Below are positions 26,368-35,204 of a stretch of 38,523 nt of DNA, piece by piece (the first letter of the stretch is position 1; each line of letters opens with the position of its first letter). This DNA comes from an uncultured Bacteroidota bacterium (GTDB lineage Bacteria; Bacteroidota; Bacteroidia; Flavobacteriales; Flavobacteriaceae): assembly GCA_902628605.1 (NCBI GenBank), contig CACONV010000007.1:1-38523 (forward strand), in the 5' to 3' direction. Under the pieces are notes generated by a model. The model ran no database searches and was not told where the DNA came from. It worked only from the letters and a program-made list of their open reading frames with translations. Both the position numbers and the translations under genes were made by a program.

Positions 26368-27222
26368 TCAGTTTTTTATAATAAGAACATCTGTTGGTAA
26401 TTCAGATAAAATATGTTCCAGATCCTTTGGAAATATTCTCGAAATAAAAGAGGAGCGCTTTATTTCCGAATTTAGAACTAGCAAGTCAGCTCTAACAACT
26501 CTAGCATAGTGGCCAATAGAATATCCTCTAGCACCAAAAATACTTTGAGATTGGATTTTTTTATTTTTTTTAAGACTGTCAGGAATTTTTAGCAAAATTT
26601 CATCATACCTATTTTTTTCTTCGTTTTTTATTCCCTCTTTGATTTCGGTAACCTTTTTTAGGCTCTCATCATCGTCGGCTGTAACATTTACCTTAGATTG
26701 GCTTATTTCACCAACAAGAGTAATGTTTGGAATGTTCATTAAAAAAGAAAACTCAAATGCAGCTCTTATTGTTTTTTCTGTGTTAGGTTCATTTAAAGAA
26801 TTTACCACAACATGCTTTGAAGGAATCTCTTCAATCGAAGGTTTTATTAAAAGCAGAACTGAACAAGTTGCCGTTCTTGTAATTTTTCTTGCTATCGATC
26901 CGACATAAAATTTTAAAACATTTTCTCTTTGTACAGCGCCTAGAAGCAATAAATCAATTTTATTTTTTTCACACAACATTAAAATTGTTGGGATTGGACT
27001 CCCCTCTTCCCAGAGCACCTTTGTCAACTTTGGCTGCACTGGGGAATCATTTAAAATCTCTTTAAATGTTTTTTCCTTTACTGGGGTTTTCTTTCCCACA
27101 TGTACAAAAAACAGTTTCGCCCCTAGAGAATTAGCCAAACGTAACGAAGTGAATGTGTTAGCTTTTAAGTTTGGAGAAAACGCAAAACCAACTAAAATTC
27201 TTTTAAACAAAGTTTTTGTCAA
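26368..27222 (-). CDS. Universal stress protein, tandem Usp domains
   Basis: A UspA-family protein of 284 residues with two Usp-like halves. The first half has LLLLGAVQRENVLKFYVGSIARKITRTA, which resembles the G-2x-G-9x-G(S/T) nucleotide site, and the hydrophobic strand CSVLLL. The second half ends in LLVLNSEIKRSS and TDVLIIKN. There is no ATG at the 5' end: the start is a TTG at 27222, with an in-frame stop four codons upstream. SulP begins 9 bp after its stop. Usp proteins linked to transporters are thought to tune them; that role here is inference. Confidence 0.85.
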   Translation of the reverse strand: MTKTLFKRILVGFAFSPNLKANTFTSLRLANSLGAKLFFVHVGKKTPVKEKTFKEILNDSPVQPKLTKVLWEEGSPIPTILMLCEKNKIDLLLLGAVQRENVLKFYVGSIARKITRTATCSVLLLIKPSIEEIPSKHVVVNSLNEPNTEKTIRAAFEFSFLMNIPNITLVGEISQSKVNVTADDDESLKKVTEIKEGIKNEEKNRYDEILLKIPDSLKKNKKIQSQSIFGARGYSIGHYARVVRADLLVLNSEIKRSSFISRIFPKDLEHILSELPTDVLIIKN

Positions 27223-27287
27223 CTTTTTTCACTTAATATAATCTAAAAAAACTAGAATTTAAATTTTTATTTTCAACATAGTTTAAT

Positions 27288-27969
27288 TTAAAAATCTAAA
27301 GAACCCCCAATTTTGGGAATAATTAATTTCTTCTTATCGAAGCTAAATTTTTTGACAGCATTAGCGACATCAATTTTTATAGGGGGGGAATGTATTAAAG
27401 TGACAACCGATTATTTTTCTACACTTAATAAAATCAGAAGCCACCAATGCCTCATCTATACCCATTGTAAAGTTATCGCCAATTGGTAAAATTGCAAAAT
27501 CAAGTTTTGGACAAAGCCTAGGAATTAATTTCATGTCATAGGTAAGCGCAGTGTCCCCAGCATGATAAAACGATTTATTATTTCCATACACAACAAATCC
27601 ACCAGGATTTCCACCGTAGCTCCCATCAGGGAGTACAGATGAATGTATCGAGGACACAAACTTTACGGTACCAAAATCAAAATTAAATTTCCCCCCATGG
27701 TTCATACCGTGCCCAGTAAGCCCCTTGGATTGGTACCATGAAACAATCTCATGGTTTGAGATTATTATAGCATTATTGTTATTACCGATTAATTCTGCAT
27801 CTAACAGGTGGTCTTGATGCCCGTGGGTAATTAAAATATAATCGCATTTTATATCCGAAATGTTAATATTATTTGCCAGCTTGTTTCCTGAAATAAAGGG
27901 GTCTATTAAAAGCTTTTTCCCATTAAATAAAATTAAAAAACAAGAATGTCCAAAGTAGTTAACTTTCAT
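27288..27969 (-). CDS. UPF0173 metal-dependent hydrolase, +1 frameshift at a 7-G tract near 3' end
   Basis: An MBL-fold hydrolase of the UPF0173 (YtkL) family with the metal motif HGHQDH at 49-54 and the later FYHAGDTALTYDM and PIGDNFTMG segments. In the raw frame the protein ends at FPPYKN with a TGA at 27370 (199 residues). Dropping one base from the seven Gs at 27382-27388 restores the family C-terminus FPPIKIDVANAVKKF and PKIGGSLDF, ending at a TAA at 27290-27288. The repaired length of 226 is exactly the family norm. The restored text is strong evidence for an extra base, from assembly or a recent mutation. It lies 9 bp after the M20 gene. Confidence 0.88.
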
Positions 27970-27978
27970 TTTTAAATG

Positions 27979-29484
27979 CTATAGTTTCTGTGATAAAATA
28001 GACAAAATGGTCTTTACCCCATCCCTGTAATTCCCCAATCGGATGTTTTCATTTGGACTGTGTTGGTTGTTGTCTCTATTGACGGTAGGTACTGTAATTG
28101 CAGGAATATTTAGAGTGTTAACAAATGGGGAAATTGGTATTGAGCCTCCACTCATCCTGATTAAAATAGGATCTTCTCCAAACCCCCTTTTTATTGCATC
28201 CCTAAGCCAAAGACTGTATTTGCTTTTAAGACTAGTTCTAAATGACTGATATGAAATCTTAGAGGTAAAAGTTGCAATTTTTTTATTTTCTAATCTTTCA
28301 TTTTTGTTCGGTTCCCTATCTAAAACTAAATAACCTAAACTTTCAATGTGTTTTTTTATCAATAATAAAAGCGTTTTCGGGTTAGACTCTTTTACTAGCC
28401 TGACATCAATTTCTGCCCTTGCCCAAGAGGGAATTATCGTTCGCACTTCTTCATTAATCCAACCAGAACGCATTCCTCTGATGTTTAAAGAAGGATATTG
28501 TATAGCTTCTTGATATGTGTCTTTTACTTTATCAAATTCCGCGACCTGGAATAGGTCTAATAATTCCTTTTCATTATGTGGTGTAGAATTGAGAATTTTT
28601 TTGACTTCAGGACTAATTTTAATTCCATCATAATAACCCTTAATAGTTACTCTTCCATTTTCGTCTTTCATAGACGCAAGTATTTTCGATAATCTTAATG
28701 CAGGGTTAGGCACATAGTTTCCAAAATGACCACTATGTTGAGGGACTATTGGACCATACGTGGTTAACTGAATAGTAGCAATTCCCCTTGCTCCAAATGT
28801 CAAAGTTGGCTTATTAAGTCTGTGACGAGGACCGTCTAGAATAATTAAAACGTCAGAATCAAGCAACTCACCATTTTTTTTAACGGCATCCGGCAGGTTA
28901 GGAGACCCCATTTCTTCTTCAAAATCTAGGATTACTTTTATATTAAAGTTGGGGGTGATTCCATTTTCGTCAATTGCATCAATTGCTGCCAAAAACATTG
29001 AAACTGGGCCCTTTGCGTCACTAGCTGACCTGGCAAAAATTCTCCAATCGTCATTATATTCGTATATTTTATTCCAATCCAGAGCCTCCCAATTACCAGA
29101 TGAATTCATTTTTTTTAATACCGGGACGTATGGATTTTCTTGATTCCATTTTGAAGGATCTACAGGCTGACCGTCCATCTGAAGATATATAAGGACCGTT
29201 TTACCCGTTGCAGTAAAATCTCTTTTAGCCAATAAAAGGGGCGCACCCGTCGTCATAATTTTAGAAACTCTAAATCCCCTTTTCCCAAACTCTTCCTCAG
29301 TCCAAGTTATATTTTTCTCTATTCCAATTTTGTCGTTTGCATCATTTGGAATACTAAGTAATTTCTTAAATCCTTCAAAAGAAGTAAGTGTATATTTTGA
29401 AGCCAAATAATCTAGGTTAAACCTTTCTTGGCAAAAAAGATTTAAAGAACAGATAACAACAAAAAATAAAACATTTTTTTTCAT
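27979..29484 (-). CDS. M20 family metallopeptidase, secreted
   Basis: A zinc-dependent di- or tripeptidase or deacylase of clan MH. A signal peptide (KKNVLFFVVICSLNLFC) sends it out of the cytoplasm; the Cys could also make it a lipoprotein. The catalytic core includes ASDAKGP with the bridging Asp, FEEEMGSP with the Glu pair, and a late NQHSPNE with the last His. The first metal motif, usually HxD, reads QMDGQP, so a Gln stands where His is expected; I have the impression that this is normal for one Bacteroidota M20 branch. Length 501 fits that branch. It is the first gene of the minus-strand run to rnpA. Confidence 0.88.
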   Translation of the reverse strand: MKKNVLFFVVICSLNLFCQERFNLDYLASKYTLTSFEGFKKLLSIPNDANDKIGIEKNITWTEEEFGKRGFRVSKIMTTGAPLLLAKRDFTATGKTVLIYLQMDGQPVDPSKWNQENPYVPVLKKMNSSGNWEALDWNKIYEYNDDWRIFARSASDAKGPVSMFLAAIDAIDENGITPNFNIKVILDFEEEMGSPNLPDAVKKNGELLDSDVLIILDGPRHRLNKPTLTFGARGIATIQLTTYGPIVPQHSGHFGNYVPNPALRLSKILASMKDENGRVTIKGYYDGIKISPEVKKILNSTPHNEKELLDLFQVAEFDKVKDTYQEAIQYPSLNIRGMRSGWINEEVRTIIPSWARAEIDVRLVKESNPKTLLLLIKKHIESLGYLVLDREPNKNERLENKKIATFTSKISYQSFRTSLKSKYSLWLRDAIKRGFGEDPILIRMSGGSIPISPFVNTLNIPAITVPTVNRDNNQHSPNENIRLGNYRDGVKTILSILSQKL

Positions 29485-29611
29485 TTATTTAAGATTTTTT
29501 AAAATTCAAAAGCTTTTCCAAAATGATACCATATTTAGTTTATACAAAAAAACAGCTTTCATCTACACCGATTTAAATTTAAGCCGAATTTAGAAAAAAA
29601 CATATTTTTAT

Positions 29612-31408
29612 TTAATCATTAAGCTTAAGCACAGCTAAAAAAGCTTGCTGAGGTATTTCGACATTGCCAATTTGCCTCATCTTCTTTTTCCCCCTTTTTT
29701 GATTTTCAAGCAACTTTCTTTTTCTTGTTATGTCACCACCATAGCATTTTGCGGTAACATCCTTCCTAACAGCCTTAATTGTTTCGCGGGATATAATCTT
29801 AGCTCCAATCGCAGCTTGAACCGGAATATCAAATTGTTGTCTAGGGATTAATTCTTTAAGTTTTTCACACATTTTTTTGCCAATGGTATATGCATTATCA
29901 GCGTGAATTAGAGATGATAATGCATCGACAGGATTGCCATTTAACAGTATATCTACTCTTACAAGCTTTGAAACGTTAAATCCAATTGGTGAGTAATCAA
30001 AAGAAGCGTAACCTTTCGATACGGTTTTTAATCTGTCATAAAAGTCAAAAACAATCTCTGCTAGTGGCAATTCAAAAATAATTTCGACCCTTTCCTGGGT
30101 AAGGTAAGTTTGATTAATCATTTTGCCTCTTTTTTCTATGCATAAAGTTATAACATTTCCAATGTAATCCGACTTCGTAATTATTGAAGCCTTTATATAA
30201 GGCTCCTCTACCCGCTCTAAAATTGAAGGGTCGGGTATATCAGACGGATTATTAACAAGAATCATTTTGGTTGGGTTTTTTCTAGTAAATGCATGATAAG
30301 AAACATTCGGGACTGTAGTTATAACACTCATCCCAAATTCGCGTTCTAGCCTTTGTTGAATTATTTCAAGGTGTAACATTCCCAAAAAGCCACATCTAAA
30401 TCCGAAACCAAGAGCAGCTGAACTTTCTGGAATAAAAACTAGAGAGGCATCATTTAATTGAAGCTTTTCCATGGATTTTCTAAGTTCTTCATAATCATCA
30501 GTGTCTATAGGGTAAATTCCAGCGAACACCATTGGCTTTACATCTTCAAATCCTTCAATGGCTTTTACTTCAATCTTTCCATCCTCTACAATTGTGTCAC
30601 CTACTTTTACTTCCTTAGCGTTTTTAATTCCCGTGATTAGATATCCAACGTCTCCAGCAAAAATCAAATTTTTGGAAACCTTGTTGAGTTTTAAAGTTCC
30701 TACTTCGTCTGCAACATAACTTTTCCCAGTTGCCATGAATTTAATGGTTTGCCCCTTTTTAATCTTACCATTAATAACCTTAAAATATGTTTCAATTCCC
30801 CTAAAAGGGTTAAATACAGAGTCAAAAATTAATGCCTGAAGAGGCAAATCAATATTTCCTTTTGGGGAAGGGATTCTATTAATTATTGCACTGATAATTT
30901 TATCTACCCCTTCGCCTGTTTTTGCTGAGGCTTTTAAAATTTGATCTTTTTCACATCCCAATAAATCAACTATGTCGTCTGTAACCTCTTCGACGTTTGC
31001 AGAGGGAAGATCTATTTTATTAAGCACAGGAATTATTTCTAAATCATTATCCAAAGCAAGATATAGGTTTGATATGGTTTGAGCCTGTATACTTTGAGCC
31101 GCATCAACAACTAGTAAAGCCCCTTCGCAGGCAGCAATGGATCTAGATACCTCATATGAAAAATCAACATGCCCAGGGGTGTCAATTAAATTAAGAATAT
31201 ATTTTTTATTTTCAAATATGTGTTCCATCTGTATCGCATGAGACTTAATCGTTATTCCCCTTTCTCTTTCAAGATCCATATCGTCTAAAAGCTGGTCTTT
31301 CTTTTCCCTTTGCTCAATGGTTTTAGTAAAATCCAAAAGCCTATCCGCGAGAGTACTTTTTCCGTGGTCGATGTGAGCGATTATACAAAAATTTCTAATT
31401 AGATCCAT
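29612..31408 (-). CDS. lepA: Elongation factor 4 (LepA)
   Basis: A translational GTPase that back-translocates or helps ribosomes under stress. The G1 loop AHIDHGKST is at residues 10-18, switch II is DTPGHVDF, and G4 is NKIDLP. The LepA-specific C-terminal domain with [25 protein letters not shown] is complete. Length 598 is normal. A near-match -7 box (TATATTTA, minus strand, 31427-31434) lies 18 bases before the ATG. It is divergent from dusB across a 67-bp intergenic region. A 127-bp gap to the M20 gene holds only AT-rich sequence without a convincing terminator. Confidence 0.97.
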   Translation of the reverse strand: MDLIRNFCIIAHIDHGKSTLADRLLDFTKTIEQREKKDQLLDDMDLERERGITIKSHAIQMEHIFENKKYILNLIDTPGHVDFSYEVSRSIAACEGALLVVDAAQSIQAQTISNLYLALDNDLEIIPVLNKIDLPSANVEEVTDDIVDLLGCEKDQILKASAKTGEGVDKIISAIINRIPSPKGNIDLPLQALIFDSVFNPFRGIETYFKVINGKIKKGQTIKFMATGKSYVADEVGTLKLNKVSKNLIFAGDVGYLITGIKNAKEVKVGDTIVEDGKIEVKAIEGFEDVKPMVFAGIYPIDTDDYEELRKSMEKLQLNDASLVFIPESSAALGFGFRCGFLGMLHLEIIQQRLEREFGMSVITTVPNVSYHAFTRKNPTKMILVNNPSDIPDPSILERVEEPYIKASIITKSDYIGNVITLCIEKRGKMINQTYLTQERVEIIFELPLAEIVFDFYDRLKTVSKGYASFDYSPIGFNVSKLVRVDILLNGNPVDALSSLIHADNAYTIGKKMCEKLKELIPRQQFDIPVQAAIGAKIISRETIKAVRKDVTAKCYGGDITRKRKLLENQKRGKKKMRQIGNVEIPQQAFLAVLKLND

Positions 31409-31458
31409 TTAAATTTTCAATCATTGTAAATATACGCTATTGTATGGAGGCTTTTTTT

Positions 31459-31466
31459 TATTTTTG
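31459..31466 (+). promoter_or_regulatory. -7 promoter box for dusB
   Basis: TATTTTTG matches TAnnTTTG exactly and ends 9 bases before the dusB ATG. A TTG at 31440-31442 gives a 16-base spacer, slightly short for a -33 element. Confidence 0.5.
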
Positions 31467-31475
31467 TGAAATTTC

Positions 31476-32468
31476 ATGTTAAAAATAGGCAAAATCGAAC
31501 TTGACGGTTTCCCCTTACTTCTTGCTCCAATGGAAGACGTAAGTGACCCACCTTTTCGTGCTTTATGCAAGGAAAATGGAGCAGACATTGTTTATACTGA
31601 GTTCATATCAAGCGAAGGACTGATTAGAGATGCTGCTAAAAGTATTAAAAAGCTTGATATTTATAAAAATGAAAGACCAGTTGGGATTCAAATTTTTGGT
31701 TCAAATCTAGAATCAATGTTAAAATCAATTGAAATAGTTGAAAATACAAATCCTGACATAATAGACATTAATTACGGTTGTCCTGTAAAAAAAGTTGTCT
31801 GTAAGGGAGCTGGAGCAGGTATTTTAAAGGACATCCCTCTAATGGTTAAGTTAACTAAGGAAATGGTAAAAAAAACAAAATTACCAGTTACTGTGAAGAC
31901 TAGACTAGGCTGGGACGAAAGCTCTATTAAAATAGTTGAAGTTGCAGAAAGACTTCAGGACGTAGGGATAGCTGCTATATCAATTCACGGAAGAACTAGA
32001 TCCCAGATGTATAAGGGTAAGGCGGATTGGACTTTAATTTCTGACGTGAAAAATAATCCCAGAATGAAAATTCCTGTCTTTGGAAATGGAGATGTAGATT
32101 CTCCAGAGGCAGCCTTAAAAATGAAAAATAAATTTGGTTTAGATGGTGCAATGATTGGACGCGCGAGTATTGGGAACCCCTGGATCTTCAATCAGATAAA
32201 ACATTATTTCAAATTTGGTGAAAAATTAGAAGAACCAAGAATAATTGACAAAATCGACATAGTTAAAAGACACTTTGAGATGTCTGTTAAATGGAAGGGG
32301 CCAAAACTTGCGATTTATGAGACAAGAAAACATTATGGCAGATACTTCAAGGGAATTGAAAATATCAAGAAGTTTAAAATAAAACTAATCTCTTCAAATT
32401 CAGTCGAGGACGTAATGGCAACTCTAAATGACCTACGAGACAACTTTAAAGAACCACAATTAGTTTAA
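31476..32468 (+). CDS. dusB: tRNA-dihydrouridine synthase DusB-like
   Basis: An FMN enzyme that reduces uridines in the D-loop of tRNAs. The N-terminal barrel carries APMEDVSDPPFR at 17-28, and the catalytic Cys102 lies in DINYGCPVKKVVCKGAGAG. KTRLGW, ISIHGRTRSQMYKG and GNGDV are also present. The 330 residues include the C-terminal helical domain and match the DusB group. It converges on the permease gene and overlaps its 3' end by 9 bp. Confidence 0.94.
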   Translation: MLKIGKIELDGFPLLLAPMEDVSDPPFRALCKENGADIVYTEFISSEGLIRDAAKSIKKLDIYKNERPVGIQIFGSNLESMLKSIEIVENTNPDIIDINYGCPVKKVVCKGAGAGILKDIPLMVKLTKEMVKKTKLPVTVKTRLGWDESSIKIVEVAERLQDVGIAAISIHGRTRSQMYKGKADWTLISDVKNNPRMKIPVFGNGDVDSPEAALKMKNKFGLDGAMIGRASIGNPWIFNQIKHYFKFGEKLEEPRIIDKIDIVKRHFEMSVKWKGPKLAIYETRKHYGRYFKGIENIKKFKIKLISSNSVEDVMATLNDLRDNFKEPQLV

Positions 32469-33668
32469 ATACAAATAGGCTTTTTTCCTAATGCCAGCGG
32501 TAGCCGCAAGGGAAGTTGTGGCTCCTAATATAAATACAGTTAACAATACAGCCAAACAATTTTCAAATTGTATTTCAACTGGATATGCAAGTGATGTTGA
32601 TGGAACGTAAATAAAGGGAAAGTTTTTTTGAATTATGATAATTATTAAGCCCATAATGAAACCCAAAAATGATCCAACCCAAGAAATACAACAACCCAAA
32701 AAAAAGAAAATTTGCCAGATTTGTCTTGGCACAATTCCTATTGCATGGAAAATGAAAAACTCCCTTTTTTTGTCTAAATACATAATAATAATAGAGCCAA
32801 ATAAAGAAAAAAGGGATATAATCACGATTAAGCTAAAAACAAAATATAAAATTATATTTTCAGTATTCATCATTTTATATATTGCCGAGTTTAATTCCTT
32901 TCTAGATTCAATATTTACTGGCGTATCCAATAATTTAAATATTTCGTCAGCTAAATATTTAGCATCAGGGGATCCTTGAACTTTTAAATCAATAAAATCA
33001 AATTCGTCAAGTTTCTTTTGAAAAATTTTTCTAGCAAAGTCTAGATCAGAGAAAATATAAAATCTACTCATGTTGTCAATTGAAGAATAGATTCCTGCTA
33101 CTAATGCCGTTTCACTTTTAAAAGGGTCAAAATTAATTCTTGTTTTGTTTGACTTCCTTGGCACAGTTATTTTCAATAGATCAGAATAATCATAAACCCC
33201 AAGATTTAGAATTCTTGAGATAGAGCTACCAATAATCACCTCCGAATAACCTGCGTTGAACCAACTCCCTGAAATTAGCAGTGAATCTAATTGAACTATT
33301 TTTGAATAGTTTTGCCCTACCCCCCTTAAAACAGCCATCATAGTTTTACCCTTAAAGTTTAAAACCACTTTATTTTCTAATACTGGTGAACTTTCAACAA
33401 TACTTGGGATTAAATTAATTTTTGATAATTGTTCATTAGAAAGAATTAATTTTTTTTCGCTTCTGGGCGTTATTCTAAAATCAGGATCAAATTTATTAGT
33501 AAAAGAGAGCCCAAAAGTTTTTAGACCGCTAAAGGCGCTTAAAACTATAAATAAAGAAGCTGTTGAAAATGAAATAACTATAACCGCAATCATATTCATT
33601 ATGTTGATAACAGATTTCTCTTTCTTAGAAAAAAAATATTTTAGAGCAAAATACAGAGATACTTTCAA
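32460..33668 (-). CDS. ABC transporter permease, FtsX/LolC-LolE type
   Basis: An inner-membrane permease with one transmembrane segment at about 22-45, a large periplasmic domain (about 50-250) and three more transmembrane segments in the C-terminal FtsX domain. This is the layout of LolC/LolE proteins that extract lipoproteins from the inner membrane for transfer to the outer membrane. The paired ATPase (LolD-like) is not in the window. The start is a TTG at 33668, one base after the rbfA stop; no ATG lies before the conserved N-terminus. Membership of the family is clear, the exact cargo less so. Confidence 0.85.
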   Translation of the reverse strand: MKVSLYFALKYFFSKKEKSVINIMNMIAVIVISFSTASLFIVLSAFSGLKTFGLSFTNKFDPDFRITPRSEKKLILSNEQLSKINLIPSIVESSPVLENKVVLNFKGKTMMAVLRGVGQNYSKIVQLDSLLISGSWFNAGYSEVIIGSSISRILNLGVYDYSDLLKITVPRKSNKTRINFDPFKSETALVAGIYSSIDNMSRFYIFSDLDFARKIFQKKLDEFDFIDLKVQGSPDAKYLADEIFKLLDTPVNIESRKELNSAIYKMMNTENIILYFVFSLIVIISLFSLFGSIIIMYLDKKREFFIFHAIGIVPRQIWQIFFFLGCCISWVGSFLGFIMGLIIIIIQKNFPFIYVPSTSLAYPVEIQFENCLAVLLTVFILGATTSLAATAGIRKKAYLYLN

Positions 33669-33669
33669 G

Positions 33670-34032
33670 TTATTTTTTTATTGGATTTTTCCCTTCTTTT
33701 ATTGATGATTCAATTTTTTCAATATAGTCAAGTGAGTCATCTAAATAAAAAGTTAAGTCCGGAATTATCCTAAGTTCATTCTTAAGTCTTTGTGAAAGTG
33801 TGTGCTTGACCTGTAAGGTGTTTTCACGAAGTCCCTTTATCCACTCATCCGCATTTTGTGTAGGATAAATGCTAACATAGATTTTTGCGATAGATAAATC
33901 TGGTGAAACTTTAACCTTAGTTACAGAAATCAGCTTGTTAGATGAATCACTAAACCTAATAGCCTTTTGAAATATATTTGACAACTCTTTTTGTAGAACC
34001 GAACAAATTTTTTTTTGTCTTTGGGAATTCAT
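33670..34032 (-). CDS. rbfA: Ribosome-binding factor A
   Basis: A KH-fold factor that binds the 30S subunit and helps mature the 16S rRNA 5' end. In 120 residues it shows the family text: SQRQKKICSVLQKELSNIF at the N-terminus, ISVTKVKVSPDLSIAKIYVSI in the middle, and ELRIIPDLTFYLDDSLDY near the C-terminus. Length is normal. One base separates its stop from the permease start, so the two are probably one transcription unit. It is divergent from the cation exchanger gene. Confidence 0.93.
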   Translation of the reverse strand: MNSQRQKKICSVLQKELSNIFQKAIRFSDSSNKLISVTKVKVSPDLSIAKIYVSIYPTQNADEWIKGLRENTLQVKHTLSQRLKNELRIIPDLTFYLDDSLDYIEKIESSIKEGKNPIKK

Positions 34033-34102
34033 TAAAGTAAAAGTATAATTTTTTACTGTTGGTAGAAATTATTTTAAACATTAAGAAAACAAAATTTAGT
34101 AT

Positions 34103-34110
34103 TACTTTTG
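34103..34110 (+). promoter_or_regulatory. -7 promoter box for the cation exchanger
   Basis: TACTTTTG matches TAnnTTTG exactly, 18 bases before the ATG at 34129. The TTG that could serve as an earlier start (34108) lies inside this box, which argues against using it. Confidence 0.5.
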
Positions 34111-34128
34111 ACAATTAAAGTTTCAAAA

Positions 34129-35202
34129 ATGAATGAACTTATTGTTCCGTTTTGTTCTATTTTCATTGCCATGATAGTAATTTGGAGATCAAGTGATGGA
34201 TTCCAAGCCGCATCAGACTACTTAGGGAGAAATTTGACAGAAGGTGTTAGAGGAGCCACTATAAATGCTGTAGGCAGTTCAATGCCTGAACTTTTCACTA
34301 CTCTTTTTGGTCTCATAATGCTAGGCGAATTGGATAATTTTGCTTTTGGGATGGGGACAACATCAGGTAGTGCAATTTTTAATAGTATGATTATCCCGGC
34401 AGTTGTAATTATGGCAGTCACATTAATGGGAATTACCAATAAGGTTGAAGTTTCGAAAAAAGTAATTCTTAGAGATGGATTAGGTTTAATTTTCTGTGAG
34501 TTTCTTTTAATGTATGTAATTTATAAGAACAGAATAGATTGGTTGGATGGTCTTATTTTAATGTCATCATACTTAATTTACCTTTTTTACATGTTTACCT
34601 CTATGAAAGCTGCTGAAGATGTAAGTTTAATTTCCAACAAAATCGAAGGAAAAGGTAAAACCCCAATTTTAAAATCTATTGTATATTTTGATTTCGTTAA
34701 TATTTTTTTTAGAAAAAAAGCAAATTCACTGAATGCTTGGTCTTTGTTGCTGTTTTCTATGGGTATAATTGGCTCAGCATGTGTTTTGTTAATTAATGCC
34801 TGTGAGACCATTGCCGAAGGAATGGGGATTGCACCTTATTTTATAGCGGTTATCCTTGCATCAGCAGCAACCAGCTTGCCAGACACAATTTTATCCTATA
34901 GGGACGCTATAAAGGGTGATTATGATGATGCAATTGCAAATGCGCTTGGGAGTAATATTTTTGATATATGTTTTGCCCTTGGCTTACCTATTTTTGCATT
35001 TACACTAATTAAAGGCCCAATAGTCATGCCTGAATCAACTTTGTCGGATGTTATAGAATTACAAATAAGCTTAATTATTTTGACGATAATTTCTTTTTAT
35101 ATTTTTTATTTTAACAGGGGGCTAAAAACAAAGCATAGTATCTATCTTATATGCCTATACATTCTGTTTGTAGTTTTTATATTTATAAGTGCTTACTTCT
35201 AG
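34129..35202 (+). CDS. Sodium/calcium exchanger (CaCA) family membrane protein
   Basis: A cation antiporter with two inverted repeats of five or so transmembrane helices. The first alpha repeat has GATINAVGSSMPELFTTLFG and the second has AATSLPDTILSYRDA with ANALGSNIFDICFALGLP; both acidic ion-binding residues (Glu and Asp) are present. I chose the ATG at 34129 (357 residues), because the in-frame TTG at 34108 overlaps the promoter box. It converges on the MBL-rhodanese gene with a 2-bp gap. Calcium versus sodium or other cations cannot be told from sequence. Confidence 0.88.
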   Translation: MNELIVPFCSIFIAMIVIWRSSDGFQAASDYLGRNLTEGVRGATINAVGSSMPELFTTLFGLIMLGELDNFAFGMGTTSGSAIFNSMIIPAVVIMAVTLMGITNKVEVSKKVILRDGLGLIFCEFLLMYVIYKNRIDWLDGLILMSSYLIYLFYMFTSMKAAEDVSLISNKIEGKGKTPILKSIVYFDFVNIFFRKKANSLNAWSLLLFSMGIIGSACVLLINACETIAEGMGIAPYFIAVILASAATSLPDTILSYRDAIKGDYDDAIANALGSNIFDICFALGLPIFAFTLIKGPIVMPESTLSDVIELQISLIILTIISFYIFYFNRGLKTKHSIYLICLYILFVVFIFISAYF

Positions 35203-35204
35203 AA

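Noticed and set aside
34108..34128. TTG start for the cation exchanger at 34108
   Set aside because: The TTG is inside an exact TAnnTTTG promoter box; the ATG at 34129 keeps the whole membrane domain.
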